Part shown: positions 24,973 to 50,962 of the stretch, one piece after another
Layout of the letters: every line of letters starts with the position of its first letter
Numbering within the stretch: the first letter of the stretch is position 1
Origin: Hirudinaria manillensis
Lineage: Eukaryota > Annelida > Clitellata > Hirudinida > Hirudinidae
Length of the DNA: 64,000 nucleotides
Assembly: GCA_034509925.1 (NCBI GenBank)
Contig: CM067526.1
Location: 3,721,001-3,785,000 of the forward strand
Direction of reading: 5' to 3'
The notes under the pieces: generated by a model
The model's input: the letters and a program-made list of their open reading frames with translations, nothing else
What the model was told of the DNA's origin: nothing
Database searches by the model: none
Position numbers and translations under genes: made by a program

Positions 24973-27900
24973 ATTATTATTATTATTGTTATTATTATTA
25001 TTATTATTATTACAACAAAACATTTAAATGTAAGGCGTCAAAGTGATTGAAACTAAGAAATTATTTGTCACATAATCATCGTATAATTAATGTTACATAT
25101 TATTTTGACTTACTCCTATATTACTTTATTACTGCAGCAAGCCATTTTCCAGCCTAATTAGTTTAAAACCATTGAATAAGTCACCTCTCCACAAGCACTC
25201 TGGCCTCATTTGCAATCCTGGTCAAAGTGTGACTCTTGTGTCCCTGTTTCTGCTGAGCTTCAAGTGCCATCCACAGCAAGAGTCTTGCGTCGTTTTCCAT
25301 CTTCTGCTCGGCTTCCGACAGCTTCCTTTCCATCTCGCTCACCATGTCCTCTGCCAACTTCAGTCTGTGCCTGGCCTGGTCGCTACCTAAGGAGAGATGC
25401 TTCCTCGTTTAAGAATATCTCTGTATTTCTTCTAAACCATAAAATAAGGGGTGAAAATGGAGACAAAATCCTATCGAGAATCAGACTGACTTTGGTGGGC
25501 TGTTTCGTAGCTTGAGTATACTGTGGTGATGATTCTGAAGAAATCGTGGATGGCAACTTGGATGGCCGTCAATTGATCATTATCAGCATGGATGCCTGGA
25601 AACAATTATAGATTTCATTTCATATATCTTGCAATTACATCAACAACGTTCCAGCTCTAAATTGAAATAATTCTTTAACTTCAATTTCAGTTGTTTGAAT
25701 CTAAATCTAATGCTAGACAATTTGTTAAGTTTTTCATTATTTTCGACCACCACTATTCATCACCATCATCGTCACCATCACCACCATCCATCCAACTCAC
25801 CTCCCCCGTTGCCGTATCTTCTCAGCGTCCAGTACAGGTTGATGATGGTGCTGTTGATGTGACGGAGGTTCCTGACGAACTCCACTTCGTCTGACGGACT
25901 GAAGTTATCGCTGAGCATGTAATTGATGAGCACTCGAAGGTCGTTGACCTTGACCTTGACCTCGTTGGACGTCCGCTGCACCAGGGTGTAGCATTCGGGA
26001 CAGTCTGAGAGGCGGATTGAAATTCCAGTCGTTAAGATAATTAAGAAAATTATTTCTCAGGATGTATTAACATGGTTTACTATTATTTTGAAATGAAGGA
26101 ATCAAAACATAAAAATGAGTAAATTAGGAAAGTTAAATTGCATTAATAAACTAAATTACTAAATTAAATTAAATTTAATTTTAGGACGTGACGATTAGTC
26201 AATCGATCGAGATTCATTTAAAATATGCATTTGGAATCACTGACCGACGCAATGTCCTTGACTGAGGAACTTGTTCTCCGAGCACCTGTCACAAGTTCTT
26301 CCCTCGATGTTCGGTCGGCAGAAGCACTTCCCGGTGTTCGGGTCGCATTGTTCTCGAACGGATCCGTGAGGATTGCAATTGCAGGCTGGAAAAACAGACG
26401 AGTTATTGACTCACAAGGATGTGTTTACTAAGTATTAAGGAGGACTTTAGAAACTGTTCCATTGTGTGATTTTTGTTTAAAGTTTATTTTTAAATGAAAT
26501 CAATAAATAGAGTGATAGTTTGTGGATGAATAATTAATAGTTTGATGGTTTTTTTAATTTGTAATTGACGTCTTTGACATCAATTTTACTTACGAGAACA
26601 TCCTGACAACGAGAAGCCGTAATGCTTGTCCGAACAGGCGTCGCATCTCTGTCCCGTCACGCCCGGTTTGCAGAAGCACTGACCGCTTCTCAGGTCACAA
26701 GAGGTGTTGTGAGAACCCATCCTGTCACAGTTGCAGGGCTCACAACCTTTGGAAAACATGAATCAGTTTGTTACAATCAATCGATCTGTTCATGACCATG
26801 GATTTCTCAGGCCAAAAGATTTCGAAGCTTAAGGTCAGCAAGTCTCGTTTATGATGTATTGTCATGTTGTGAATGATAAGGTAAATGTTTTAATTAATAG
26901 CTTGACAATGAACAATAGGTTAACCATAATAAATAATTAATTAATTAACACCTGATCCCCTGGCATTCCAATAGCCCTCTAGGCACTGGTCACACCTTAG
27001 CCCAAAGACATTCGGTTTGCAGTGACATTGCCCTGTGTGAGCGTCGCATGACTGACCAGATTCATGATGAGTTCCGTATGGATCGCAACTGCAGGCTGTT
27101 GAGTCATAATTTATTTATTTATTTACTTATTTATTTAGAAAAATAAATGGAGGTCCTTTTCCAAGATACCATGGAAAACGACCAGACTAGACTAGAAATT
27201 CAAATTGAACTGACGTTGACATTGTCCTTTGGGGTAAGCGAGTGCATTTCCGAAGTGACCAGGCAGGCAGCGGTCGCAGTCGAATCCGCCGGTGTTGTGG
27301 ATGCACTTGAGGCACTGACCGGTGTGTCTGATGTTGTCATGGACACAGAATGTCATTCAATATTTATACTATTCGTTAAGTTATGCTAATGTTTATATTC
27401 TTTCATGACTATTATATTTTAAAATTCAATTCAATTGCACTCAGAGACAAATATTGAAATGCGCAATGTTTGTGGTTAAAACAATAATATCGTTAAATAC
27501 TTAATGAGCAGCAAATCGGCAAACGAACCTGTCACAGTTGCCGACGGCGTTAGGGTCGATGTTGTCATTGCAGGTGCACTTCACGCAGGGTCTCCGAGGT
27601 CCCCTCCTTCCCTCGGGGTCCCCGAAATATCCGTCCGCACACTCCTCGCATCTGTTGCCTGGAAAGGCATTCAAAACGAATCTTTATTAATTACTAATAT
27701 TTGTTGAGGTAATTGATTCAATTTTATATGTAAATTAATATCAGACTTGGTAATGTCATTTCATGGAAAGCAAATTCAATAACTTATAATAATTTACTAA
27801 AGAAAAATAATACTAAAAAAACATATTTCCAGCTATTAATAAAGCATTTTTGAAAACAAAAAATAAAAAAAGAAAACAACTTAGTAAAGATATTCAATTA

Positions 27901-30900
27901 ACAAGAACAAGACCGACCCGTATAACCGGCCTGACACTCGGTGCATGCGACCTCGCCACCTGCCAGTTCGATGCATTCGCCCTGGTTGGGGCAGGGGCAT
28001 GGCTTGCAGTCGTACGGGGTCCCGGCGAGTGCGTTGCCGTAGTAACCGGGCGCACACCTCTCGCAGTTCTTGCCAGCTGTGTTGTGTTCGCAGACGCACC
28101 TACCTGGATTGAAAAGGAATAAATTGTAAATTGTAAAGAAAAGTTGTGAAATATTTTTCTTTTAAAGACAAAGTAATGAGAAAGAAATAATTATACGATA
28201 AGCATTGATAAGTATTTCATTTAATTTTACTTAATCGATTATATTCTAAAATTTATTCATGAATGGCGAATGGCGAGCATACCAAGGGCAGGATCGCAGT
28301 CGGAGGAGTGGCCATTGCAGTTGCAAGGAATGCATCTTCCGAACGGATCCGACCTGCCCGATTCCCTCCTGTAACCGGGCGCGCACGACTCGCAGAACTG
28401 TCCCAAGTAACCCTGGGGGCACTCGCATCTTTCCAGGTTGTAGGCAGGTACGTTGCCATACCTGGGGGTGGCTGATTCCATCCTGAAGTTGTCCAAGAAG
28501 CCGACACCTGTGAAAGTTTAAGGAGGGAATGTAAGGAAAAGAAAGCAAACATGAAAAAACTTCTGAAGATGGAAGGCGACATCGAGCAGACGAACCTTGG
28601 TATGAGTAGGAGCCCCTGATCTTTATTGACCTGATGTTGCTAAGGATAGACACGAACTCGTAATTCGAGAGTTGAGGGTACCATCCGTAGCTCGGGTGTT
28701 CGCTCAGGCGGAACTTGTAGTTGTGGTTCACCGTGCGAGGCTGAGGGTTGTTCTGAGATGTGATGGAGGTGAAGATCTGCTGCCCGTTGACACCTTCGAT
28801 GATGAGGTCGTGGTTCGGTGATTCCAGGTGCTCCTCGCCCACCCTCAGGTCAAAGGACAGGAACAAGTTGTAACTGTTTTTCTGATCACCCAAGTACCTG
28901 TCTGAAATTATGATGAGATTGTAATTAATATTATAATTAATTATTAAATTCATTGTGGTGACAGTCATAACAGAGAACCAGTTTGGTGACAATATAGATT
29001 TCAAAAGAGATTTGAATTTGATCATTTTAGTCTGGCTTTCATTTATTTCTGCATTATTAATATTATATTTATTTATAATTGTTATGATTATTTTTATTAT
29101 CACCTGGAGCCTGGAAATATACAGTCAGTCCAGGTGGGGCTGATATTCCAGCTGCACCACTGACAAAGTTCCATTCCAGTGGAATGATTTCACTCCTCTC
29201 CGTCACTCCTTTCCAACCCTGCAGGTCTGCAAAACAAACAAAAGAACATACTGAAACAACTTCCAACTTTATAGCTTAAAGGAGATTTAATTAAAAAATG
29301 AAATAAATGTCGTTACTTGTTAATTAGTTAATGTTTACAAATAAGTTACTAACTGATGTGAATCTAAAACATTATGTAGCCGAGCATTTCATAACATTTG
29401 ATCCTCCAATTGCATTAACATCTGCACTCCATTTGCACTCACCATTCTTGAAATCTGATTGAAGGAGTTGAACATATCCAGATGACGAGGTGCACTTGTT
29501 TGTGTGTCCAAAGCAGAAACAAGGGGAGCAGCCCAAAGGGTCGTCCGTGTTGAGGCCATAAAAGCCTGGTTTGCACCTTCGCAGGAGGAGGTGGAGATGA
29601 TGTTTTACGTTTTTTATTTTTTATTACTTTTATTATGTTTAATTTAATTTATTGTTTATTTAGTTTATTTACATTTTTTTATTTATTGGTTATTAATTGA
29701 ATAAATGAGGTTTAATTACAACTTTCATCCAATAATCCATTATTTTAAGTATTAATCCCAGAAATTGCATTTAATAAGCACTTGATTTTCAATTTCTTAT
29801 CTGTTTCATCATCATCATCAGCACCAACATTCCCACCATCATCATCATTATCATGACCATACTCACTCATCACAGCTCTGTCCCTGAACATTATCCTTGC
29901 ACCTGCACATTCCACCTTCCGAGATGCACTCAGGTTTGTTGTGGAGGCTACCAGCCAGATTGCATTCGCAGGTCCTTGGATCGGAAAGAAATATGAACGT
30001 GAATATTCATCATTTTTAATTATAATATTAAATTTGTTTACCAATAATTTGTTGCCAAAGTCAATTAATTTAACAATATTTTAGTAATAAATTTAAAAAT
30101 ATATTCAAACTGAATCGGAATTCAAGAACGACTTCGACAAAACCCACTTGCATCCCGAATGTCCAAAGCCGTAATAATTAGGCAGGCACCTGTCACATCT
30201 TTCACCTGAAACACCTGGTTTGCACTGACAGATTCCATTGGTACATTGCTGGTTCTTGGAACCTGAATATTGAAAGGTCGTAGGGTCCATCTTGTGAACA
30301 ATGATATTGCAGTGATATCTTAAAATGTCATTTGCATAATTAAATGTAATTGTCATTTTATAATCTCAGATGAAAAAAAGATTATTAAACATATGAAACA
30401 AACAAAATTGAAACTTAAATTAAAAAATAACCAAAAATCAAAATGAAAGCTTAAAATTTAAATTTAAAAACAGAGTTAAAATGAAAATAAAAACTCGATC
30501 GCACGAGCACAAGCTACCGACCGACGGGATCGCAATCGCACGGCACGCATCTCCCCGTCTGCGGACACCTGTGGAATCCGATCTTGCACAACTCGCAGTT
30601 CGGACCCGCGGTGTTCTCCCTGCACTTTGTGCAGTGACCTCCGTGACCCGTTCTGTCGAACAGGGCCTTGTCGAAGAAGCACTGATCAGACAGGCCGTTG
30701 CAGTTGCAGGCTGGAAAATATGATTTTGAAGTTCACCAAAGTTTTACTTCATGCTAACAAATCAATTTTAGATTTATTTAATATCTTAAACTTTTTTTAA
30801 ATACCTTTATTCAATTCAAAAACTAAATACAATTCCTTACAATTAGAAAAGATATGGAATCAAACTTGAAATGCATAACAAAAACTGCTAGAAATAAAAC

Positions 30901-33900
30901 ATTATTAATATTTATTTAATATTGATATTTAAAAAATAAAAAACCCAAAGTTTGCATAAAATTGATGCTAATTTAATTGCTGCAAATCATTGAAAAATTA
31001 ATTAATTTTTTATTGTCATTTAATACGAATTTAGAGATAAAATGGAGAATAATAATCACGAAGGCATTCGTTAGCATCTGCGGAGGAAGCCCTTTTCCAG
31101 GGTCTGTCGTTGAAGAGGGGCAGGCATTGGCCGCAGTCCACGCCCGTGGTGTTGTGTTCGCAGACGCACATGTTGTTCATGCACTCGCTGGCGTGTCCGT
31201 GGCATTGGCATCTGGTAATTGTGAAAGTCATTTGTGAAGTTTTTGTTGTTAAAATTATTAGTAATTAAAAGTATTAAATTATTATTATTTATGAAGTTCA
31301 AATGTTAAATTATTAATTTTATGCAGTTTAAGGTGCACACAGTGCTGATGATAGGAATGAGTCATGGTTTTAAAAGAGGGACAATCTGTAAATAATTATT
31401 CTATGGAAATAAATAATAATTATAAAAGTAATGTTTTTTTTATAATTACTAAAAAAAAAATTAAAGATTTTAAAATAAAACCTTCCTCCGATAGCAATGT
31501 CTGAAATTGCATAGAAGTAGGACTTGAGTACAATTGGATCACCAAAGACTTCATCTCTGAATGTGTTGATTCTGTTCAGAACAATTCTTATGTCTGTTGC
31601 AGTCACCCATTCCTGGTTTAATTAATAAATCCATCATTTAATTAATTAATTATTTTAATTTTAATTAATTAACAAGTTTAAAAACAACTTTTTAATTGCC
31701 AGTTTTTGTAAAATTAAAGAGAAAATGTGATTTTAATTGAAAAATTATGCTTAGTTTTGAATTTGACAACATTCATCTCTTCAAAAGTATTTTCAAAAGC
31801 ACTTTTAAGAGTAATTTATTGTCCTTTAACTTTTATTATTTATTAATTAATTATACAATTAACAACATAATTAAATATCTTTATTTTCAGATAGTCAACA
31901 ATTTATGGTGATATTAGAAACAATTACAATATAATAATTGCTGAAATTATTACAGCATTATATTATTGCATTGAACATAAACTTTGCATGTAACCAAATA
32001 AATGTAATCCCATAGGTACAGGTAACAAGGTGTAGTTATAAATATTAGTTAATCATTTTTTAATGAAAGTATAAAAGAAAAATTCAAAACATTTTTGCAA
32101 ATGCCTTGGAAGAAATTGCAACCACCCACAGCAAAGGAAACAACTATTTTTAGGCATCCAATGCGAAACGCCACAACAACGTTTGACTTTTTGAAGAGTG
32201 GAATTTCATTTTAAATTTAAAAGTTAGGTTTATTAAATGTTTAAATATTTAATTATTATGTTGTAAATTTAAGTGAATTTATGTGAATTTAAATGAATTT
32301 TGAATTTAATTTGTTGACTTATGCATTCATAATGAATTCTTTTTGGGGTTAGAAACTGAACATGAAACAGTGGGTGTTTACAAAAACAAGTTCATGATGA
32401 TGATGATAATGATGATGACGACGACGATGATGGTTACAAAGACAACTTAAAGAACATTTCATTTTATCTTGTTAGCTTAGGTTAAAACTTTTTTATTTAA
32501 CGCTGCATCTAATTATCGCAAAGAACAAAACAATGATTTTTCATCCAAAAACATTTTCACGTGCACGGTTTATTAAGAAAAATAAAAGTTTTGGAAAGTC
32601 TGGTAAATCTAGCTCATTATTAAATTACAAAATATTAACAATATTTTAACTCTTACAAAGTTAATGAAGGTATAGCAGACATAAGAAATGCAGTTTAAGA
32701 AATTTAATAAATCTAGGACATTATTGAACTTAATGATATTTAACTAAATAATAAAATAATTAACTAAATAAAAATTATTATTATCATAATTTGTCAGTCC
32801 TACAAATCCAAGCAAATCCAAGAGAGCACAAAAACCCGAACCTGGAGCGTGGCACTCTCCTCGAACTTATTGGCTCCCGGTCGACTCTGCAACGTGCTGA
32901 AGGCGGCTGCTGCTCCGGAAGTCGGCGAGATGTCGCTGAATTCGTCCCTGCAGACGACGTCGTCGTCTCTTCTGATGACGGCGTTTTGCGGCAGTTTGTA
33001 CGTCCGTTGACAGGAGGCGCTGTAGAACTCGTAAGGAACCCACGGTGCTGTTCACGAGTTGTTTTGTGCGGTTTTGATGCGATTCATTTTCGATTTATTG
33101 GAACAAACGGTGTGCAATCCGATGTACATGTTCACGTTCACGTGCATCTATTGTACGTGTTTATCGCACGTACGCTCCACACTGACCCCACTGACTACGT
33201 GTGTCCTAATAATGGCCATCAATTTAAGAAAGTGCAGAAGCACACAAGGCTCCACAAAAAAAAAATAATAAATCAAAGGGATATTAATGAGTTCACAAAT
33301 AATATTTAATTTATTCAACCTATCTGTTCCAAGTAATTACATCACCATCAATGAATAACAATATCCAACTACTTAATATTCAGAATTAATTATACAAACC
33401 ATCAGGCCTGGTCCTCTTGTAGATGGCAAAACTTTCAGGGAGACTGGATTGGAACCTCAGCTTCACGTACGTGATTTCGTACGACTTTCCTGTTGTTGGA
33501 AATTAATTATTCAATTATAGCAACAACACCAACATCGTCGTCGTCGTCATCATCGTATCAGTAATTCCGACGGACCAGATGGTTCATTATTTCATTAACT
33601 GCAGACCAGCTAATTATCAATAATGAAAATACAACATCTTTGAAGTTGATGATGATGATGATGACGGTGACGAGGACGACAACGACGATGATGACGACGA
33701 AAGCAACGATCTTCGTGAGGTCTGTTCAAGAAGCTATGAAGACGACGTGCGCTTCGAACAGAGGAAATATTTTCAGAAGCAAATATTTTTGATGGGACCC
33801 CGCATCGTATGACTACGTTCTGCAATTTACGTCACCTTCAGGATCGTTACCAGCACCGACGTAAAGGTTACGTAATTGTTACGAATGTGAACTTTTACGC

Positions 33901-35884
33901 AGTGACATTTTATCATCGTCATCTCGCTAAAAAAACCAGTTTTCTAACCAATTACTCGTCATCGTCATCATGACCCTCGTTATCATCTTTCACACAAACA
34001 CACTCATCATCATCATCGTTCTCATCGTCATAGTCGTAATCATCATCATCATCTCTCCATATAAACAATGACTCATCAGAGGATGCCTGGTTGAACACCT
34101 GAAGAATTCTCTGGGATAGCATCTCAATCTTAGCAACTGGATGCAATGTTCTACTGTGGGTCAAAGTTCAACTGACCATTTTGATGTTACCGCACCATTA
34201 TCGTCATCATCATCATTATCATCATTTCCAACTTATTTGTTTAAGATTAATATACATATTTTTACAAATTTTAATTAAAAGTTTAATTTAATTTATTTAA
34301 ATAGAAATAAAATAAACATTTCACAGGATTCTCTGAGAACCAAATCGAACGAAACAATGAGGAGGATGAAGATGAGATGACGACGATGACGACGACTGTG
34401 ATGATGATGAAGATGAAGACGGTAATGATGATAAGGAAAGTTATGAAGCGCCTTCTGGAAGTTCGCTGCAGACCTCAGTCTTAATTGTTGAGGATCGAGT
34501 TGCGAATTCTGCAGTTCTGAGGCGAACTGAATCGCGTAGGAACTTTTCTATCGGCAGATCGTCATCATCATCATCATCATCATCATCCTTATCATCTTCT
34601 AATTTAACATCATCATCAACGATCACTCGTACACTTCTTAATTAACTTTAGAATTAAGGAGCCAAGAATTCAGAAAGATGGAGAGCTATTTTAAGTACGT
34701 TCTGTAGTCGTTTGTTTGTATACTTATAATTGAGTTCTTGTGCTTCTGCAGTTGAGCAGTTGGCAAACATCCATTTATGGATAAAGATGGAGCGCCAGGA
34801 ATCGGCTTTAGGGAGTCAATTATTTTAGGATTTAAGTATTTTAATTGAGTGAAATTAACGGAAATTAGTGGAAATGAATCGACACGTAAAGTCGTAATAA
34901 AAATAAATCACTAATTGGTTGAGATTGCTCTGTCGAAAACAATTGCACGGTTCCACCAATTACGAATAATGGCCGTCTGTGTTGTGATCTCTTTTCAGGC
35001 CGACACACGAAACAACAAACGCTGCCAACAACAACAACTGTAGCGACTACAAACTCAAATATTGTAAAAAAAAAAACAAACATCAATTTACGCTCACAGA
35101 TGCGTGTATCTTCTTTGCGGCCTACGAAAATAAGCAAAACATATCCAAGGGCGTAGTGCGGTTTTCGGTGGCGGATCCAACATTTTGAGCTTTTGTGATG
35201 GAATTTAAAACCTCCAAGAAGTTTGTTTGGGAAAGAAGAATCAATTATGTTCCCAAAGGGAGGGGGAATGGTCCAAATGTTCCCAGCAAATGTTCATCGA
35301 TGAAGTAGCACGAGAAGAATGTCCGTAAGAGTTTGTAAATGATATAGTTATACCATACCACCGTCAGTAGCAGTCATCAAATAATTTCATTGCCAATTGG
35401 CTTTAATTGTATTTATAGTTAATTCAATACAGCTAAAATGAATGAATGAATGCCAATTAACCAATTGCGAAAGCTTAAACAATCATTCACCTAAATGGAT
35501 GGTGAGGTTGACGCTGTTAGGCCATTGGACGCCCTTCATCATGGTACTGGATTGCCACCAGGTGGGACTACGGTTGTTGTGGAAATCCGTCAGGTGTTCG
35601 GGTGGGAAGCTGTTCTCGTAGCAGACGTCGCATTCCCTCGGCTCCCCATTAGTGTCAGTCTGCCTGCAGAACTCTTCGGCTCCGTCGGAGCCACAAGTGT
35701 TCGTCACTTCGACTCTTGACTCGAAGGCTGCGTTGACAAAAGGAGAGGAACACCTCTGAGCCCTGGCTGCCTCGTTGTAGCAGGAAACCTTTTCCGACGG
35801 AGGTTGTTGATCCAAGAGCCCGTGGCAGACGATCGGCGACCAGCAAACCGCACAGAGGCTCAACAAGACGATCCTATTAAGCAT
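21357..35884 (-). CDS. LAMC1: Laminin gamma chain (gamma-1 / LanB2 type)
   Basis: Thirty-one exons, all closing in phase, 4851 nt, 1616 residues (human gamma-1 is about 1609): 35884-35491, 33489-33400, 33047-32842, 31612-31482, 31211-31060, 30710-30522, 30262-30148, 29974-29867, 29576-29443, 29226-29104, 28901-28596, 28507-28283, 28103-27918, 27658-27529, 27327-27215, 27095-26952, 26746-26594, 26385-26245, 26004-25801, 25595-25491, 25386-25185, 24814-24677, 24358-24184, 23914-23792, 23691-23577, 23494-23388, 23272-23180, 22864-22706, 22342-22243, 21973-21846, 21518-21357. Order: signal peptide (1 to about 23), LN domain (to about 273), LE repeats, L4 domain (about 530-690), more LE repeats (to about 1020), long coiled coil to the C-terminus. 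Markers are SINLTLHLG-like [18 protein letters not shown] and [11 protein letters not shown]. Secreted as the gamma arm of the alpha-beta-gamma basement-membrane trimer. Confidence 0.97.
22579..22671. repeat. ~27-bp AT-rich tandem repeat
   Basis: Three imperfect copies of TTATATTTAATAACAAT-type units in a laminin intron beside exon 28. Confidence 0.7.
24905..25018. repeat. (ATT)n microsatellite in laminin intron
   Basis: Interrupted ATT run between laminin exons 21 and 22. Confidence 0.9.
27529..27658 (-). other. Nidogen-binding LE module of laminin gamma
   Basis: Exon 14 carries NIDPNAV inside [16 protein letters not shown]. This heptapeptide is the established nidogen-binding loop of vertebrate gamma-1, and it is unchanged here. 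Exon 14 ends within the following Arg codon, completed in exon 15 (RHTGQCLKC). Confidence 0.85.
33490..35490 (-). other. Laminin gamma intron 1
   Basis: The largest intron of the gene (about 2 kb), between the signal-peptide exon and the rest of the LN domain. It holds (GAT/ATC)n patches near 33645-33700, 33955-34055, 34370-34420 and 34558-34600. No coding exon is recognised inside it. First introns of this size often hold enhancers, but nothing specific is visible. Confidence 0.6.
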
Positions 35885-38137
35885 AGTTCCTGTCTATTGT
35901 AGAAAATCAACTCGTAATATTCTTTTTAATACATCGGTTTTTAATTCTAATTCGGAAGAATTAGAACTAATCGGAGGCTCTTAATTTTGATGCAATCTGT
36001 AAAAATTTAAAAAAATTGTTTCAAATTGCAGAAGTTTGTTGAAGATCCCTCCGCTTCTCATAACTTTATTCACCTTCCTAAGGAAGCAAACCTGGCTGAA
36101 AACATTTGGAGTTTGTTGCTGCAGGCAGTCCGCTAAGGTATTTATCATGAATATTCAACAGCTTTCATCCTGATGCACGGACAAACCGAGACGTACAAAT
36201 GGCTGTATTAACTTATCACAGGGTTGAGTTATGTTAAATGATATTATAAAAATTTTGCATAAACTTTACATGTTGTAAACATTTAAACATTTAGCAAAGA
36301 TCAATGGGATTGATAATGAAGAGTCATGAAAATTAAATAAGATCAACATTCCGAAGCATAGTGCTCGATCTCTGGCGCATCCCGAGCAGCATCACAGAAG
36401 CATTTCCTAGCATCGCAGAGTGGGGCACTGACGTTTGCATGTCATCTCAGCGTTCATTCATAGAATTTCATTTCTGGTGACGCCATCTCTACAGAATCAA
36501 TACTAATCTCTGAAACATGGTTCTCAGAAGTCATTATGGAGGATGTAATTGGGAGCAATTGATTGGATTCTCAAACAAAAATATTAATTGTCGTTGTTCG
36601 TAAATGAACAGACCTTCGGTGATTTGTATTTTAAAAATTTGTCCTATGTAGATGTTCAAAAGAAGGGAGTTGGTTAGTTCCGTTCTTCAAACTTTTGTTG
36701 ACATTTTTTGGTGCCGGAAATCTAGAAGTGGATGTCATGAACTGGAATCACATTACTACTTGGCCAATCCCAGTCCATTAGTTGACCTTCTCAGTGGACT
36801 TCCCTTTCTCCTTCGGTCGATCCGTGGGCATTTATTTGATCGCTAACGATCATTTATTTACGATATCTTTTACCCTTTTTTTTATTCTTGCACATTTTGT
36901 TGGCTAAAATTTAAAAAAAATCATAAATCAAGTGCCATAATTTAGAGGACAGGAGATGGAGACACACCCTGTCCCTAAATGATTGCTGCTCCCTCCGAAA
37001 AAGTGACCTCTTTGGTTAATAAATAATGGCTGTCTTCAGAACCGTTAAGTGACTTGTAGCAAGTTCAATTCCTACTCACTCCAGTCACTGTTAAGTTTAA
37101 AAGTATGGAAGAGTTGTTTTTGGAATCACCAGTGTAGAAAAATATCGGCGAGAGCCATTCCGATATTGGAGATGAAAAGTTGTTGGACTTAATGATCCTT
37201 GGAAGTTTGCTCGTACTTCATCTGCAATAGCGATAAAACTATCTTCCAAAACGCGCCTGGATATGGAGGCATCATCATCAGACGGCGCTATTACTTCCAT
37301 CAAATTTTTTTCTTCCGAATGTGTTTATAAATACAACCTTATGGATAATTCAACCTTGATTTGTTAACTTTTCTCTCAATTATGTTTGCCGTGCGGGTAA
37401 TAAAGCTAGGCCCGTTACTAAGATTTTTTGCTTGAATATAAAAAATATAGAATATGAGTTCTTTTTTCTAAATAGTGGGAAAATTATGCTAGTAAAGTGG
37501 CTCAAGGAGATTATATAGTAACTTTTGATTGATTATTAAAAAATACTTTAAGAATTACCGAATTGCATTGTATAAGAAAGAACAAATTTTGGTTTTATTT
37601 TTCCAAAGTTTCTTCCATGATTTCCTAGGTGTGGTGCTAATCAGTATTTAATTATATTATTATTTCTACTAGAATTAGGAATTGTTTTCTAATATTGAAT
37701 ATTTTAAAATATTATTTTATGAATTTAATGTAATTATCAAGATAAGCATCAATACGTTCATATAAGTTTAAAATGATTTGTGTTGCATATACTAAAATAT
37801 TTAAGAAATATATACGAACATCATTGAGATTTGATTCTTCATTCTCTGCGGTGCGATTTTTATAATTATTTTTTGTTTATTGTTCTTGGTAGAATAGCTT
37901 ATTATTGGCATAGTATTAGTTCGCCATTTTGTACAAATCTGTGTGGATATTTCTAATTTACGAAGGAGTTTGAAAGTTAATTAGTCGTTTTTTTCTTCGG
38001 CGAGACCTGTACAATAAACTTGAGGGTGATTTTTCAGTTTTTCTTCTAATCACTAGCCGATTTCGCAGCGGCCTCATCGTCAGACAACAATCGTCTCGTT
38101 CTTTAAGGACGATTCCAAACACAATTTTGTTACTTGC
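35885..38137. promoter_or_regulatory. Shared upstream region of laminin gamma and PRRC2
   Basis: Divergent genes leave 2.25 kb that must hold both promoters. No gene is supported. A 68-codon minus-strand frame at 37097-37303 (MMEVIAPSDDDASISRRVLE...) is less repetitive than most but has no recognised family. No clear TATA box was found near either start. Confidence 0.5.
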
Positions 38138-38213
38138 GTAAGTGGAAATAGTTACAACATATTTGATTATATCGTTTAGTGAAATTGCAATGTAATACGA
38201 TGCTTGACTTTCA
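38138..38213 (+). other. Candidate PRRC2 5' UTR intron
   Basis: GTAAGT donor at 38138 and TTGACTTTCAG acceptor ending at 38213, 54 bases before the start codon. Confidence 0.45.
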
Positions 38214-38267
38214 GGACATCAGCGACTTCAGTGAGTGGCGCAGTGATCCAATGAGTGTGATGTCAAC

Positions 38268-50962
<12,695 letters not shown>

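Noticed and set aside
37097..37303. 68-codon minus-strand frame in the laminin/PRRC2 intergenic region
   Set aside because: Not low-complexity, but no recognised domain, splice partner or promoter; kept only as a note.
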